From: JAJCYK01 sp965212195
Lineage (GTDB): Bacteria; Bacteroidota; Bacteroidia; Cytophagales; Cyclobacteriaceae
Reading direction: 5' to 3'
Length of the DNA stretch: 64,000 nt
Assembly (NCBI GenBank): GCA_965212195.1
Contig: CBDBUW010000015.1
Location: 186,001 to 250,000 of the forward strand
The notes beneath the pieces are model-generated. The model was given only the letters and a program-made list of their open reading frames with translations, had not been told where the DNA came from and ran no database searches. This document shows positions 1 to 8,947 of the stretch, in pieces. The position numbers were made by a program, and so were the translations under genes. Position 1 is the first letter of the stretch; every line of letters begins with the position of its first letter.

Positions 1-842
1 TGGGATACTACCAAAAATTCATTGACCAAGATCCTTACTCCCATCTGGGATGGTACAACCTAGGTATAATCTATCATAAATTGGGGGAGAACGAACAGGC
101 AGTTTCCGCATATCAATATGCTATTTTAATTAAAGACGATTTTGCCTCGGCACATTTCAATCTCGGCAATGCTTTTATGAGTTTGGAAGACTTTCCCAAG
201 GCACTCAATGCCTACCGCCAAACCGCCGATCTAGAAGGCCCTTCGGCCGAAACCTATTATTGTATAGGTGAAGCTTATGAAAAACTTGAACACTTCGACT
301 TATCCCTGAAGTATTATCGCAAAGCCTATAAACTGGATAACTTTTACGACGATGCTCTTTTTGGCATGGGCAAATGCTTACATGCACAAACCAAATGGTA
401 CGAAGCCACACATTTTTTTAAAAAGGCCCTGAAACTTAATCCCGACAACGAAGTATACTGGTTAGCGTTGGCAGAATCGGAATACCGGGTGGGAAATTTG
501 GTGTCAAGTATAGAGGCCTATCAGCAAGCAGCGCGTTTAGAACCTGAGAATCATCAGATCTGGCTGGACTGGTCGTTTCTGTATTACGAACAGGGTGATT
601 ATCATAGGTCATTGGAGCTAATACTAGACGGAATTGAAGAGAGTCCCACTGAAGCCGGCCTTTATTACCGTTCCGTAGCTTATTTTATCGCTGCCGGGAA
701 ATACAAGGAAGGCTTGGCTTATTTGGAAAATGCGTTAATTTTGAATTTCGAAAAGCACCACGAGCTCTTTGATTTCTATCCAAAGCTGATAAATCAAAAA
801 GCTTTGCTGAAAATAATCGACCAATACAGACCTGAAGAGTAA
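1..842 (+). CDS. TPR-repeat protein (5' truncated by window)
   Basis: The reading frame is open from base 3 and continues upstream of the window; the TTG at 81 is internal, because the codons before it (YYQKFIDQDPYSHLGWYNLG) already read as a tetratricopeptide repeat. At least seven TPR units follow, with the usual W/L-G-Y-A-F-A-P spacing (for example HFNLGNAF and ALFGMGKC). No signal peptide can be judged because the N-terminus is missing. TPR arrays form helical scaffolds for protein-protein contacts, so the partner is unknown. The stop lies one base before the next gene, so it is probably cotranscribed with comA, the DUF368 gene and aroE. Confidence 0.9.
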   Translation, partial: GYYQKFIDQDPYSHLGWYNLGIIYHKLGENEQAVSAYQYAILIKDDFASAHFNLGNAFMSLEDFPKALNAYRQTADLEGPSAETYYCIGEAYEKLEHFDLSLKYYRKAYKLDNFYDDALFGMGKCLHAQTKWYEATHFFKKALKLNPDNEVYWLALAESEYRVGNLVSSIEAYQQAARLEPENHQIWLDWSFLYYEQGDYHRSLELILDGIEESPTEAGLYYRSVAYFIAAGKYKEGLAYLENALILNFEKHHELFDFYPKLINQKALLKIIDQYRPEE

Positions 843-843
843 C

Positions 844-1626
844 ATGAACTACACCTTGAATGGGATTCCGGAAAGAACTAAAAAACCCCGGCAATTTGGC
901 TTTACTATGGTAATGGACAAAGGCCTAAGTCTTCGGGAAATTGACGATTTTCTGGAGCTGTGTGGCGACCATGTAGATATTGTCAAATTGGGCTGGGGCA
1001 CCAGCTACGTAACTCCCAATCTTAAAGAGAAGCTGAACAAATATCGTGAGCACAACATTCCCACCTATTTTGGCGGTACTCTTTTCGAAGCTTTTGTGGT
1101 ACGCAATCAATTTGATGATTATCGAAAAATTCTGGACAAATACGATATGACTTTTGCGGAAGTGTCGGACGGGTCTATTGAATTGGAACACCAGGTAAAA
1201 TGTGATTACATTCATAAACTAAGCTCGCAAGTTACCGTTTTGTCCGAGGTGGGTTCCAAAGATGTTGAAAAGATCATCCCCCCTTATAAATGGATAAAAT
1301 TAATGCAGGCGGAATTGGATGCGGGTGCCTGGAAAGTAATTGGAGAAGCCCGGGAAGCCGGTAATGTAGGTCTTTTCAGATCTACAGGAGAGGTTCGGAG
1401 TGGTCTGGTACAGGAAATCCTGACTAAGATACCTTTTGAAAAGATCATATGGGAAGCGCCTCAAAAGTCACAACAAGTATGGTTTATAAAACTGCTGGGT
1501 GCTAATGTAAACTTAGGCAACATTGCTCCCAACGAAGTGATACCCCTTGAGACCATTCGACTGGGATTGAGAGGAGATACCTTTAATCATTTTATTAATA
1601 ACGCGGATTCCAGCGTACAACCCTAA
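844..1626 (+). CDS. comA: Phosphosulfolactate synthase family protein (ComA-like)
   Basis: This 260-residue protein matches the ComA family, TIM-barrel enzymes that add sulfite to phosphoenolpyruvate to give (2R)-phospho-3-sulfolactate, the first step of coenzyme M synthesis in methanogens. Recognisable stretches are KLGWGTSYV (about 48-56), PTYFGGTLFEAF (about 74-85), EVSDGSIEL and the C-terminal EAPQKSQQVWFIKLLG. Length is normal for the family. It starts one base after the TPR stop. No other coenzyme M genes are visible, and Bacteroidota do not make coenzyme M, so the product probably feeds another sulfonate pathway (sulfolactate, or a sulfonolipid precursor). That role is inference. Confidence 0.88.
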   Translation: MNYTLNGIPERTKKPRQFGFTMVMDKGLSLREIDDFLELCGDHVDIVKLGWGTSYVTPNLKEKLNKYREHNIPTYFGGTLFEAFVVRNQFDDYRKILDKYDMTFAEVSDGSIELEHQVKCDYIHKLSSQVTVLSEVGSKDVEKIIPPYKWIKLMQAELDAGAWKVIGEAREAGNVGLFRSTGEVRSGLVQEILTKIPFEKIIWEAPQKSQQVWFIKLLGANVNLGNIAPNEVIPLETIRLGLRGDTFNHFINNADSSVQP

Positions 1627-1628
1627 CT

Positions 1629-2558
1629 TTGAAAACCAAGAGCCAAAAGATCCTGCTGTTCCTGAAAGGGATAGGCATGGGAAGCGCCGATATTGTGCCT
1701 GGTGTATCCGGAGGTACTATTGCCTTTATAACCGGGATTTATGAAGAGTTGCTGGCCAGCATTAAAGCAGTGGATTTCGATGCGCTTAAGCTTTTGCTAA
1801 AAGGCAATTTCAATGCCTTCTGGTTGAAGATCAACGGGAGTTTCTTGCTGATCCTAGTGTCGGGGATCGTGGTCAGCTTGTTCTCCCTGGCCCGGGCTAT
1901 AAGTTATTTTCTGGAGCATCATCACATACAGCTTTGGTCCTTCTTCTTTGGTCTTATCCTGATATCCGCTCTGGTAGTTAGCCGGGATATCTCAAAGTGG
2001 GATCCTAAAATCATCCTGGCCCTGCTGGCCGGCGTGGTGGCCGCCTATTTGATCACTGAAGCTGTACCCGCAACTACTCCCAACAGTTATCTGCTGATTT
2101 TCTTGTCCGGTGCTGTAGCCATTTGTGCCATGATATTACCGGGAATATCAGGCAGTTTTATTCTCTTGCTACTGGGTAAATACAGCTTTATCCTGGAAGC
2201 ACTGAAAGAATTTAATTTGCCAGTCATATTATTGTTCGTTTTGGGATGTGCCACTGGGCTACTCTCGTTTTCACGGGTAGTAAGTTGGATGCTGAACAAA
2301 TTTCGAAACCTGACGGTGGCCACGCTGGTGGGTTTTATGCTTGGCTCCCTAAACAAAGTATGGCCTTGGAAAGAAACTATGACTACCTACCTTGATCGCT
2401 ATGGTGAAGTTCAACCCCTGACTGAGAAAAACATATTGCCTACCACTTATCAAGCGTTGGGCTTTGAACCTCATATCTGGGAGGCTGTTCTATTTTTGGC
2501 TTTGGGAGTAGCTCTGGTGGCGTTTTTAGAAAAGGTTGCTCAAAGGATGCAGTCATGA
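1629..2558 (+). CDS. DUF368 membrane protein, PopT-type undecaprenyl-phosphate translocase
   Basis: This 309-residue polytopic inner-membrane protein of the DUF368 family has about eight hydrophobic segments. It carries the two related family motifs, GSADIVPGVSGGTIAFITG near residue 20 and MILPGISGSFILLLLGKY near residue 175, which suggests an inverted-repeat fold. DUF368 proteins (PopT) were shown to help recycle undecaprenyl phosphate across the cytoplasmic membrane for wall and polysaccharide synthesis. The start is TTG, two bases after the comA stop. The end overlaps aroE by four bases (ATGA), so translational coupling is likely. Confidence 0.87.
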   Translation: MKTKSQKILLFLKGIGMGSADIVPGVSGGTIAFITGIYEELLASIKAVDFDALKLLLKGNFNAFWLKINGSFLLILVSGIVVSLFSLARAISYFLEHHHIQLWSFFFGLILISALVVSRDISKWDPKIILALLAGVVAAYLITEAVPATTPNSYLLIFLSGAVAICAMILPGISGSFILLLLGKYSFILEALKEFNLPVILLFVLGCATGLLSFSRVVSWMLNKFRNLTVATLVGFMLGSLNKVWPWKETMTTYLDRYGEVQPLTEKNILPTTYQALGFEPHIWEAVLFLALGVALVAFLEKVAQRMQS

Positions 2559-3304
2559 CCGGCAATCGCAGGCTATTCGGACTAATTGGGAAACCTCTGG
2601 ACCATTCCTTCTCCCAGCGGTATTTCACGGAAAAATTTAAATCATTGGGCTTGGAAGATCACCTCTACCAGCTTTTTGAACTGTCCAACATCGAGGAGGT
2701 AGAAGCGCTTATTGCGGAGCATCCGCAGCTTGTAGGGTTGAATGTAACCCTTCCCTACAAGAAACAAGTAATAGACTTCTTGACGGATCTTAGTCCGGAG
2801 GCTCAAAGAATCGGAGCGGTCAATACCATCAAATTTAACCCGGATGACCTTCGGGTAGGGTACAATACAGACTATCACGGTTTTTATCAGTCCTTAAAGA
2901 CCTGGCTGGGAAGTTCCACTCCCAAAAACGCATTGGTATTGGGCACCGGAGGGGCTTCAATGGCCGTTACCTGTGCCTTGGAAGATCTTGGTATGGACAT
3001 TACCCCAGTCAGCAGAAAGCCCTCCGAGGAGGTCATAAGCTACCAGCAGTTGAAAGAATTGGATCTGCGGAACTTTGAGCTGATCGTTAATACTACACCA
3101 CTGGGTATGGCACCCCATATTACCACACTTCCCGACATAAGGTATGAACAGATCGGGAGGGATCATTTCCTTTATGACCTGGTTTACAACCCCCAAGTCA
3201 CAGCATTCATGAAACAAGGAAAGCAACAGGGAGCACAAGTAAAAGGGGGCCTGGAGATGTTGCAGCTTCAAGCCGAAAAAGCCTGGGATATCTGGACCAC
3301 ATAA
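2555..3304 (+). CDS. aroE: Shikimate dehydrogenase
   Basis: AroE reduces 3-dehydroshikimate to shikimate with NADPH in aromatic amino acid synthesis. The 249-residue protein has the substrate-binding HSFSQ near residue 18, the catalytic-lysine motif NVTLPYKK (about 63-70), the NTDYHGF aspartate motif, and the nucleotide-binding LGTGGAS near residue 130. It is at the short end of the family but shows every signature. The ATG overlaps the stop of the DUF368 gene. It is the last gene of the TPR-comA-DUF368-aroE run, with uvrB 24 bases downstream. Confidence 0.95.
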   Translation: MTGNRRLFGLIGKPLDHSFSQRYFTEKFKSLGLEDHLYQLFELSNIEEVEALIAEHPQLVGLNVTLPYKKQVIDFLTDLSPEAQRIGAVNTIKFNPDDLRVGYNTDYHGFYQSLKTWLGSSTPKNALVLGTGGASMAVTCALEDLGMDITPVSRKPSEEVISYQQLKELDLRNFELIVNTTPLGMAPHITTLPDIRYEQIGRDHFLYDLVYNPQVTAFMKQGKQQGAQVKGGLEMLQLQAEKAWDIWTT

Positions 3305-3328
3305 ACTCGTAATTCGTAAATTTAAGTT

Positions 3329-5350
3329 GTGTCATTTCAATTAACCTCCAAATACCAGCCTACTGGCGATCAACCGCAAGCCATCCATCAACTCACCGAA
3401 GGAACACTTGCTGGCTTACCCCATCAAACTTTGTTGGGGGTAACCGGTAGCGGAAAAACCTTTACGATAGCCAATGTTATCCAAAATATTGACAGGCCTA
3501 CTCTAGTACTAAGTCATAATAAGACTTTGGCCGCTCAACTGTATGGAGAATTCAAGCAGTTCTTTCCTGACAACGCCGTGGAGTACTTTATTTCTTATTA
3601 CGACTACTACCAACCGGAAGCTTATCTACCAACCACCAATTTGTATATCGAAAAAGATCTTTCCATAAATGAGGAGATTGAGAAACTGCGCTTAAGTGCT
3701 ACCAGCTCGTTGCTTAGCGGCAGACGTGATGTGATCGTAGTGGCCTCCGTAAGCTGCATTTATGGTATCGGCAATCCCGAAGAGTTTGGCAAAAACGTGA
3801 TCCGGCTGCAGGAGGGTGATATCGTATCTCGTAATCAGTTTCTGCTGTCCCTGGTAGAGATTTTATACAGCCGCACTGAGGCAGAATTCAAGAGAGGCAA
3901 CTTCCGTGTAAAAGGCGACACTGTTGATATTTTCGTAGCCTATGCGGACTTCGCATACCGCGTTATCTTTTGGGGCGATGAGGTTGAAAGTATCCATCGG
4001 ATTGACCCGCAAACCGGGAAGAAATTGAACGATGAGCGCATCGTTACCATATTTCCTGCCAATCTTTTCGTGACTGGAAAAGATTTGCTTCATGTGGCTA
4101 TAAGGGAAATCCAGGACGATTTGGTCGCTCAAATATCCTACTTCGAATCGGAACAAAGATTTCCGGAGTCCAAGCGCATTAAAGAACGCACCGAGTTTGA
4201 CATGGAAATGATGCGGGAATTGGGCTATTGCTCAGGAGTGGAAAATTACTCCAGGTACTTCGACCGCCGGCAACCAGGGGCCCGGCCGTTTTGTTTGCTG
4301 GACTACTTTCCTGATGATTTTGTGATGGTTATTGACGAAAGTCACGTTACCATACCTCAAGTAAGAGCCATGTGGGGAGGGGACCGCAGCCGTAAGGTAA
4401 ACTTGGTGGATTATGGTTTTCGTCTGCCCTCGGCTTTAGACAATCGTCCCTTAACTTTCAATGAATTCGAAAGTATGGTTAACCAAGTCATTTACGTAAG
4501 TGCCACGCCCGGAGACTATGAATTGCACAAATCGGAGGGAGTAGTAGTAGAACAAGTAATCCGACCAACTGGCTTGCTGGACCCGCTAATCGAAGTGCGG
4601 CCTTCGCGTAATCAGATCGATGACCTTATGGAAGAAATAGACAATTCTGTAGGCCGTGAAGAAAGAGTATTAGTCACTACACTCACCAAAAGAATGGCGG
4701 AGGAATTGACCAAGTTTCTGGAAAGAGCGGGGATAAAATGTCGTTATATCCATTCGGAGGTTAATACATTGGACCGGGTTGAGATCTTGCGAGAACTTCG
4801 ATTGGGAGTATTTGATGTGCTGGTAGGAGTAAATCTTTTGCGGGAGGGACTAGACCTTCCAGAGGTGGCGTTGGTGGGTATATTGGATGCCGACAAAGAA
4901 GGCTTTTTGCGCAATGAACGATCGCTCATACAGACTATCGGCAGGGCCGCCCGTAACGTCAACGGCAGGGTGATCATGTATGCCGACAAAATCACCAAAA
5001 GTATGAAAAAGGCCATAGATGAAACCCATCGACGGCGCAATCTGCAAACTTCTTATAATGAAGAGCACCACATAACCCCAGAGACTGTAATCAAATCCAG
5101 GGATGCTATACTGCAACAAACCAAGGTAGCGGATTCCAAAAAAAGTGTTAGAAATTACTATGTGGAATCGGAGGACTCAGGCTTAGCTTCCGATCCGGTG
5201 GTAGCTTATATGAATAAACCGGATATTGAGAAACTGCTGGATAAAAACCGCAAGGCTATGGAGAAGGCCGCTAAAGATCTTGATTTTATAGAAGCGGCCC
5301 GGCTACGTGACGAGATAATTGAGCTACAAAAAATGCTGGATAAAAAATAA
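3329..5350 (+). CDS. uvrB: Excinuclease ABC subunit B
   Basis: UvrB is the damage-verifying helicase-like subunit of nucleotide excision repair, working with UvrA and UvrC. At 673 residues it is full length: Walker A GVTGSGKT at 37-44, the beta-hairpin YYDYYQPEAY near residue 92, the DESH box at about 336-339, and a C-terminal UVR motif (about 638-670) that contacts UvrC. The start is GTG, placed so that the product begins MSFQLTSKYQPTGDQP as in homologues. An upstream TAAATTTA at 3317 is one base from the Bacteroidota -7 consensus. Confidence 0.97.
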   Translation: MSFQLTSKYQPTGDQPQAIHQLTEGTLAGLPHQTLLGVTGSGKTFTIANVIQNIDRPTLVLSHNKTLAAQLYGEFKQFFPDNAVEYFISYYDYYQPEAYLPTTNLYIEKDLSINEEIEKLRLSATSSLLSGRRDVIVVASVSCIYGIGNPEEFGKNVIRLQEGDIVSRNQFLLSLVEILYSRTEAEFKRGNFRVKGDTVDIFVAYADFAYRVIFWGDEVESIHRIDPQTGKKLNDERIVTIFPANLFVTGKDLLHVAIREIQDDLVAQISYFESEQRFPESKRIKERTEFDMEMMRELGYCSGVENYSRYFDRRQPGARPFCLLDYFPDDFVMVIDESHVTIPQVRAMWGGDRSRKVNLVDYGFRLPSALDNRPLTFNEFESMVNQVIYVSATPGDYELHKSEGVVVEQVIRPTGLLDPLIEVRPSRNQIDDLMEEIDNSVGREERVLVTTLTKRMAEELTKFLERAGIKCRYIHSEVNTLDRVEILRELRLGVFDVLVGVNLLREGLDLPEVALVGILDADKEGFLRNERSLIQTIGRAARNVNGRVIMYADKITKSMKKAIDETHRRRNLQTSYNEEHHITPETVIKSRDAILQQTKVADSKKSVRNYYVESEDSGLASDPVVAYMNKPDIEKLLDKNRKAMEKAAKDLDFIEAARLRDEIIELQKMLDKK

Positions 5351-5368
5351 TGGGGCCAGGCCCCATTA
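5348..5368 (-). terminator. Hairpin between uvrB and sod
   Basis: A perfect inverted repeat has TAATGGGGCC and GGCCCCATTA as arms around a single A; the left arm includes the uvrB stop codon. Read on the minus strand it is followed by TTTTTT, as expected for an intrinsic terminator of the superoxide dismutase gene. On the plus strand the following T tract is poor (TCTT), so for uvrB it is at best weak. Confidence 0.7.
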
Positions 5369-5381
5369 TCTTAATACTTTC

Positions 5382-5987
5382 TTAACCAGCACTGGAAAAA
5401 CGGCGGGAAACTTCCTCCCAATTAACCACATTCCAAAAAGCCTGAATATACTCCGGCCTCTTGTTTTGATAATTTAGGTAATAGGCATGCTCCCAGACAT
5501 CTATTCCCAATATGGGTGTACCCTTGGTCTCCGCCACATCCATTAAAGGATTATCTTGGTTGGCAGTGGAACTCACCACCAAACCCCCGGATCCATCTAC
5601 ACTTAACCAAGCCCAACCCGACCCGAAACGGGTGGCCGCAGCTTTAGAGAAGGATTCCTTGAAATTGTCAAACGATCCAAAAGCGCTGTCAACGGCCGCG
5701 GCCAGATCGCCGGAGGGGGTTCCTCCACCATTAGGAGACAGTATCTCCCAGAACAGGTTGTGATTGTAATATCCGCCGCCATTATTTCTAACTGCAGTAT
5801 TTCCGCTGACATTGGATAGTATCTCTTCTATGGATTTACCCTCCAGGTCGGTTCCGCTGATAGCATTATTCAGATTATTGGTATAACCGGCATGATGTCG
5901 ATCATGGTGGATTTCCATGGTTCTAGCATCAATATGAGGCTCCAGCGCATCGAACGCATAAGGCAAATCAGGTAATTCAAAGGCCAT
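5382..5987 (-). CDS. Superoxide dismutase (Fe/Mn family)
   Basis: This cytoplasmic enzyme of 201 residues dismutates superoxide to oxygen and hydrogen peroxide. The N-terminal helical hairpin carries the first metal ligand in HHDRHHAGYTNNLN (His27). The second ligand lies in NHNLFWEIL and the last two in DVWEHAYYLNYQNKRPEY. There is no signal peptide. Iron and manganese forms cannot be told apart safely by eye, so no sodA or sodB symbol is given. It lies 52 bases downstream of tadA on the same strand and ends at a minus-strand hairpin terminator. Confidence 0.96.
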   Translation of the reverse strand: MAFELPDLPYAFDALEPHIDARTMEIHHDRHHAGYTNNLNNAISGTDLEGKSIEEILSNVSGNTAVRNNGGGYYNHNLFWEILSPNGGGTPSGDLAAAVDSAFGSFDNFKESFSKAAATRFGSGWAWLSVDGSGGLVVSSTANQDNPLMDVAETKGTPILGIDVWEHAYYLNYQNKRPEYIQAFWNVVNWEEVSRRFSSAG

Positions 5988-6039
5988 AATTAATGTCGAT
6001 TTTTTGGTGAAAAATATGTAAAGTGGTGTGCTAAATATA

Positions 6040-6498
6040 CTAATTTCTCATGTCCCGAAAAAAGTCCTCAATAAGGAGTTTGCAGGGTCCAGACATCAAC
6101 CCGGACGACAGTTCCGTTTTAGGGTGAAGAATGTGGTTATCGCCAGTCTGCCATTTGGTAAATCCCTTGTCCGGGTCATGAGCCGCAAATACTAGACGCT
6201 TCAATTGTGACCATGCGATGGCGCCTGCGCACATTAAGCACGGTTCCAGAGTCACAAATAACGTGCATTCTGTTAAGTACTTTGCACCTAAGTAGTTGGA
6301 GGCCGCCGTTACCGCCAGGATCTCCGCATGGGCAGTTACGTCTTGAAGGGTTTCGGTTTCGTTATGAGCCTTTGCTACTATCTTTTGTCCACATACTACA
6401 ACCGCACCCACAGGTATCTCACCTTTTTCAGCAGCTTTTACCGCCTCCTTGTAGGCTAGTTTCATGTAGTGCTCGTCGCTGAATACACTAAAGTCCAT
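6040..6498 (-). CDS. tadA: tRNA-specific adenosine-34 deaminase (TadA-like nucleoside deaminase)
   Basis: This 152-residue protein belongs to the cytidine/deoxycytidylate deaminase superfamily. It has the zinc site HAE (His57, catalytic Glu59) and PCLMC (Cys87, Cys90), followed by the AGAI seen in TadA, which converts A34 to inosine in tRNA-Arg(ACG). A guanine deaminase or other nucleoside deaminase cannot be fully excluded. It starts three bases after the stop of the exported-protein gene upstream, so the two are probably cotranscribed. Confidence 0.88.
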   Translation of the reverse strand: MDFSVFSDEHYMKLAYKEAVKAAEKGEIPVGAVVVCGQKIVAKAHNETETLQDVTAHAEILAVTAASNYLGAKYLTECTLFVTLEPCLMCAGAIAWSQLKRLVFAAHDPDKGFTKWQTGDNHILHPKTELSSGLMSGPCKLLIEDFFRDMRN

Positions 6499-6501
6499 GT
6501 A

Positions 6502-7083
6502 CTATTGGAAAATGATCGATGCCATTATTTGTTGAGCGGTCTCTTGCCATTGGTCCTTCAATCCCGCGGCACAATGAAAAGTAAATACATAGGCCTGCTG
6601 ATCTTTTATGGTGTATTGAACCCATGTATAGTCGTGCACCGGGGCTCGATTCTTGAAGGAATCAGGGTCGCCCTTTACGGTTGAAATGAATTCAAAAACA
6701 GCATACGATCGTCCGTTTATCTCCTTAACCTCCTCTTGAATAAAATTCACTTCGTCGAACAAATTTCGAATGTTATTCTGATAAAAGTCTTTAAGTAATT
6801 GGATGTCCTGGTCCCTCCAAGGGGTGGGATTAACATTTACCACCATATCCACCCGCCGATCAAATGAGGTATAACCAGCTTTGGGTGCCCGGTAGCTGAT
6901 AATCTTATTGCGAATATCCTGTGCATTCATAGGAATAAAATCAGCTGGTATCATCAAAGTAATCTCTTTGTCCACCTCTATTTTGGCCAGTTCTATTTCC
7001 TGTGCGCGCACTAAGGTTGCACTGATTGAGATAAACATCAGGCTTAATAGCGTATTAGCCACTACTCTACTCCTACCCTTCAT
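6502..7083 (-). CDS. Exported protein of unknown function, PsbP/DcrB-like
   Basis: I do not recognise a named family. I chose the ATG at 7083 because it gives a good signal peptide (MKGRSRVVANTLLSLM, then a hydrophobic stretch ending SATLVRAQ); an in-frame ATG at 7110 would add nine residues. The mature part, about 165 residues, alternates beta strands and helices (TLMIPADF, RVDMVVNVN, SYAVFEFIS, YVFTFHCA) and ends with a helix. This resembles the sandwich of PsbP/Mog1/DcrB proteins; that fold call is inference. It is divergent from aspS and sits just upstream of tadA. Confidence 0.7.
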   Translation of the reverse strand: MKGRSRVVANTLLSLMFISISATLVRAQEIELAKIEVDKEITLMIPADFIPMNAQDIRNKIISYRAPKAGYTSFDRRVDMVVNVNPTPWRDQDIQLLKDFYQNNIRNLFDEVNFIQEEVKEINGRSYAVFEFISTVKGDPDSFKNRAPVHDYTWVQYTIKDQQAYVFTFHCAAGLKDQWQETAQQIMASIIFQ

Positions 7084-7130
7084 GAAATCTAAATTGATGT
7101 TAAAAAACATGAAACACTAACAAGTATTAT

Positions 7131-7138
7131 TAAATTTG
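7131..7138 (+). promoter_or_regulatory. Promoter -7 element for aspS
   Basis: TAAATTTG matches the Bacteroidota sigma -7 consensus TAnnTTTG exactly, about 20 bases before the ATG at 7160. No TTG is evident at the -33 position. It overlaps an upstream GTG (7136), which argues that translation begins at 7160. Confidence 0.55.
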
Positions 7139-7159
7139 TGCCTCAAATTAAACAATAAT

Positions 7160-8908
7160 ATGTTTCGGACACATAATTGCGGTGAACTTCGATTAGAACA
7201 CGTAAATAAGCAAGTAATATTATGTGGTTGGGTACAGAAGAAACGGGATAAAGGAGGGATGGTATGGGTGGATGTCAGAGACCGCTATGGACTCACACAG
7301 CTCATTTTCGAAGAAGGCAAAACCCCACCGGCAGTGCTCTCTGAAGTTGAAAAACTAGGAAGAGAATACGTTATTCAAGCCAAAGGTAAGGTTATTGAAC
7401 GTTTGGCCAAGAATCTCAATATTCCTACGGGTGAAGTGGAGATTGCTGTAGACCAGCTGACTATACTCAACGCTTCCAAGATTCCTCCTTTTATTATTGA
7501 AGACCAAACCGATGGCGGAGAGGACCTGCGTATGAAATTCCGATACCTGGATCTGCGTCGAAATGTGGTGCGACAAAACCTTGAGCTTAGGCATCAAGTT
7601 AATCGAGCAACTCGAACTTACCTGGATGATCAAGGCTTCATTGATATCGAAACCCCTGTTTTGATTAAATCCACTCCGGAAGGAGCCCGGGATTTTGTGG
7701 TACCCAGCCGCATGAACCCCGGAGAATTCTATGCACTACCTCAGAGCCCCCAGACATTTAAACAGCTCCTGATGGTGAGTGGCTTTGATCGCTATTACCA
7801 AATCGTAAAGTGTTTCAGGGATGAGGACTTAAGGGCCGACCGGCAGCCGGAGTTCACCCAAATAGATTGTGAGATGTCTTTCGTGGAGCAGAGTGATGTA
7901 TTGGCTACATTCGAAGGGTTAGTAAAACATCTATTCCAGGAAGTGAAGGGCATTCAATTAGAGGACTTTCCACGCATGGAGTACCGGCACGCTATGTCAC
8001 AATATGGATCTGATAAGCCTGATACTCGATTTGGAATGTTGTTACAAGACCTTACTTCTAGGGTACAAGGAAAGGGCTTTAAGGTTTTTGACGAGGCTGA
8101 AGCCGTTATGGGGATTTGTGTTCCGGGAGCTGCTGAATACAGCAGAAAACAGTTGGATGAACTCACAGAGTGGGTGAAAAGACCACAAATCGGGGCCAAG
8201 GGTTTGGTGTATGTAAAATGCTTGCCCGACGGGAGTTACAAATCATCGGTTGATAAATTTTATCAGCAATCTGACCTACAAACATGGGCCGAGGTCGCAG
8301 GCGCTGGCAAAGGTGACCTAATGCTGGTTCTTTCAGGACCACTAAACCATACCCTAAAGGCATTGGGAGAACTGAGACTGGAAATGGGCAGGCGCCTGAA
8401 TTTACTGGATGCTAATAATTTTCAGCCTTTATGGGTAGTGGATTTCCCCTTGTTGGAGTGGGATGAAGAAACACAACGCTATCACGCCATGCATCATCCC
8501 TTTACCTCACCTAAAATTGAAGACTTAGCCCTACTGGATTCCGATCCTTCCACAGTACGGGCCAATGCCTATGATTTGGTTATCAATGGGGTAGAGATTG
8601 GCGGGGGTTCTATTCGTATTCATGACCGGGATCTGCAACAAACTATGTTCCAGCATCTGGGATTTTCTGAAGCAGAAGCTAAGGCCCAGTTCGGTTTCTT
8701 AATGGAAGCTTTTGAATACGGGGCTCCTCCCCACGGAGGTATTGCCTTCGGGTTTGACCGGTTGTGCGCATTGTTTGGAAATGCAGACAGCATCAGAGAT
8801 TTCATCGCCTTCCCCAAAAACAATGCAGGCCGCGATGTGATGATCGACACCCCCAGTACTATTGGTCAGGACCAACTAGAGGAACTGGGACTTAACCTCA
8901 AAAATTAA
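7160..8908 (+). CDS. aspS: Aspartyl-tRNA synthetase
   Basis: This class II aminoacyl-tRNA synthetase of 582 residues charges tRNA-Asp. It has the N-terminal OB-fold anticodon domain (HVNKQVILCGWVQKKRDKGG), motif 2 with FRDEDLRADRQPEFTQ, the bacterial GAD insertion domain in the middle, and motif 3 GAPPHGGIAFGFDRL near the end. I place the start at ATG 7160 rather than GTG 7136 because the product then begins MFRTHNCGEL like homologues and because the GTG lies inside the likely promoter. The gene ends at a strong hairpin terminator. Confidence 0.97.
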   Translation: MFRTHNCGELRLEHVNKQVILCGWVQKKRDKGGMVWVDVRDRYGLTQLIFEEGKTPPAVLSEVEKLGREYVIQAKGKVIERLAKNLNIPTGEVEIAVDQLTILNASKIPPFIIEDQTDGGEDLRMKFRYLDLRRNVVRQNLELRHQVNRATRTYLDDQGFIDIETPVLIKSTPEGARDFVVPSRMNPGEFYALPQSPQTFKQLLMVSGFDRYYQIVKCFRDEDLRADRQPEFTQIDCEMSFVEQSDVLATFEGLVKHLFQEVKGIQLEDFPRMEYRHAMSQYGSDKPDTRFGMLLQDLTSRVQGKGFKVFDEAEAVMGICVPGAAEYSRKQLDELTEWVKRPQIGAKGLVYVKCLPDGSYKSSVDKFYQQSDLQTWAEVAGAGKGDLMLVLSGPLNHTLKALGELRLEMGRRLNLLDANNFQPLWVVDFPLLEWDEETQRYHAMHHPFTSPKIEDLALLDSDPSTVRANAYDLVINGVEIGGGSIRIHDRDLQQTMFQHLGFSEAEAKAQFGFLMEAFEYGAPPHGGIAFGFDRLCALFGNADSIRDFIAFPKNNAGRDVMIDTPSTIGQDQLEELGLNLKN

Positions 8909-8911
8909 CAT

Positions 8912-8940
8912 AAAAAAAGGGCTGAATTTCAGCCCTTTTC
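8912..8940 (+). terminator. Intrinsic terminator between aspS and secDF
   Basis: An 11-base stem (AAAAGGGCTGA paired with TCAGCCCTTTT) with a 3-base loop has a T run on the plus strand and an A run (T on the minus strand) on the other side. It can therefore serve both convergent genes, aspS and secDF. Confidence 0.9.
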
Positions 8941-8947
8941 GATGCTT

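Noticed and set aside
7136..7159. Longer aspS start at GTG 7136
   Set aside because: It lies inside an exact -7 promoter element and adds residues absent from aspartyl-tRNA synthetases.
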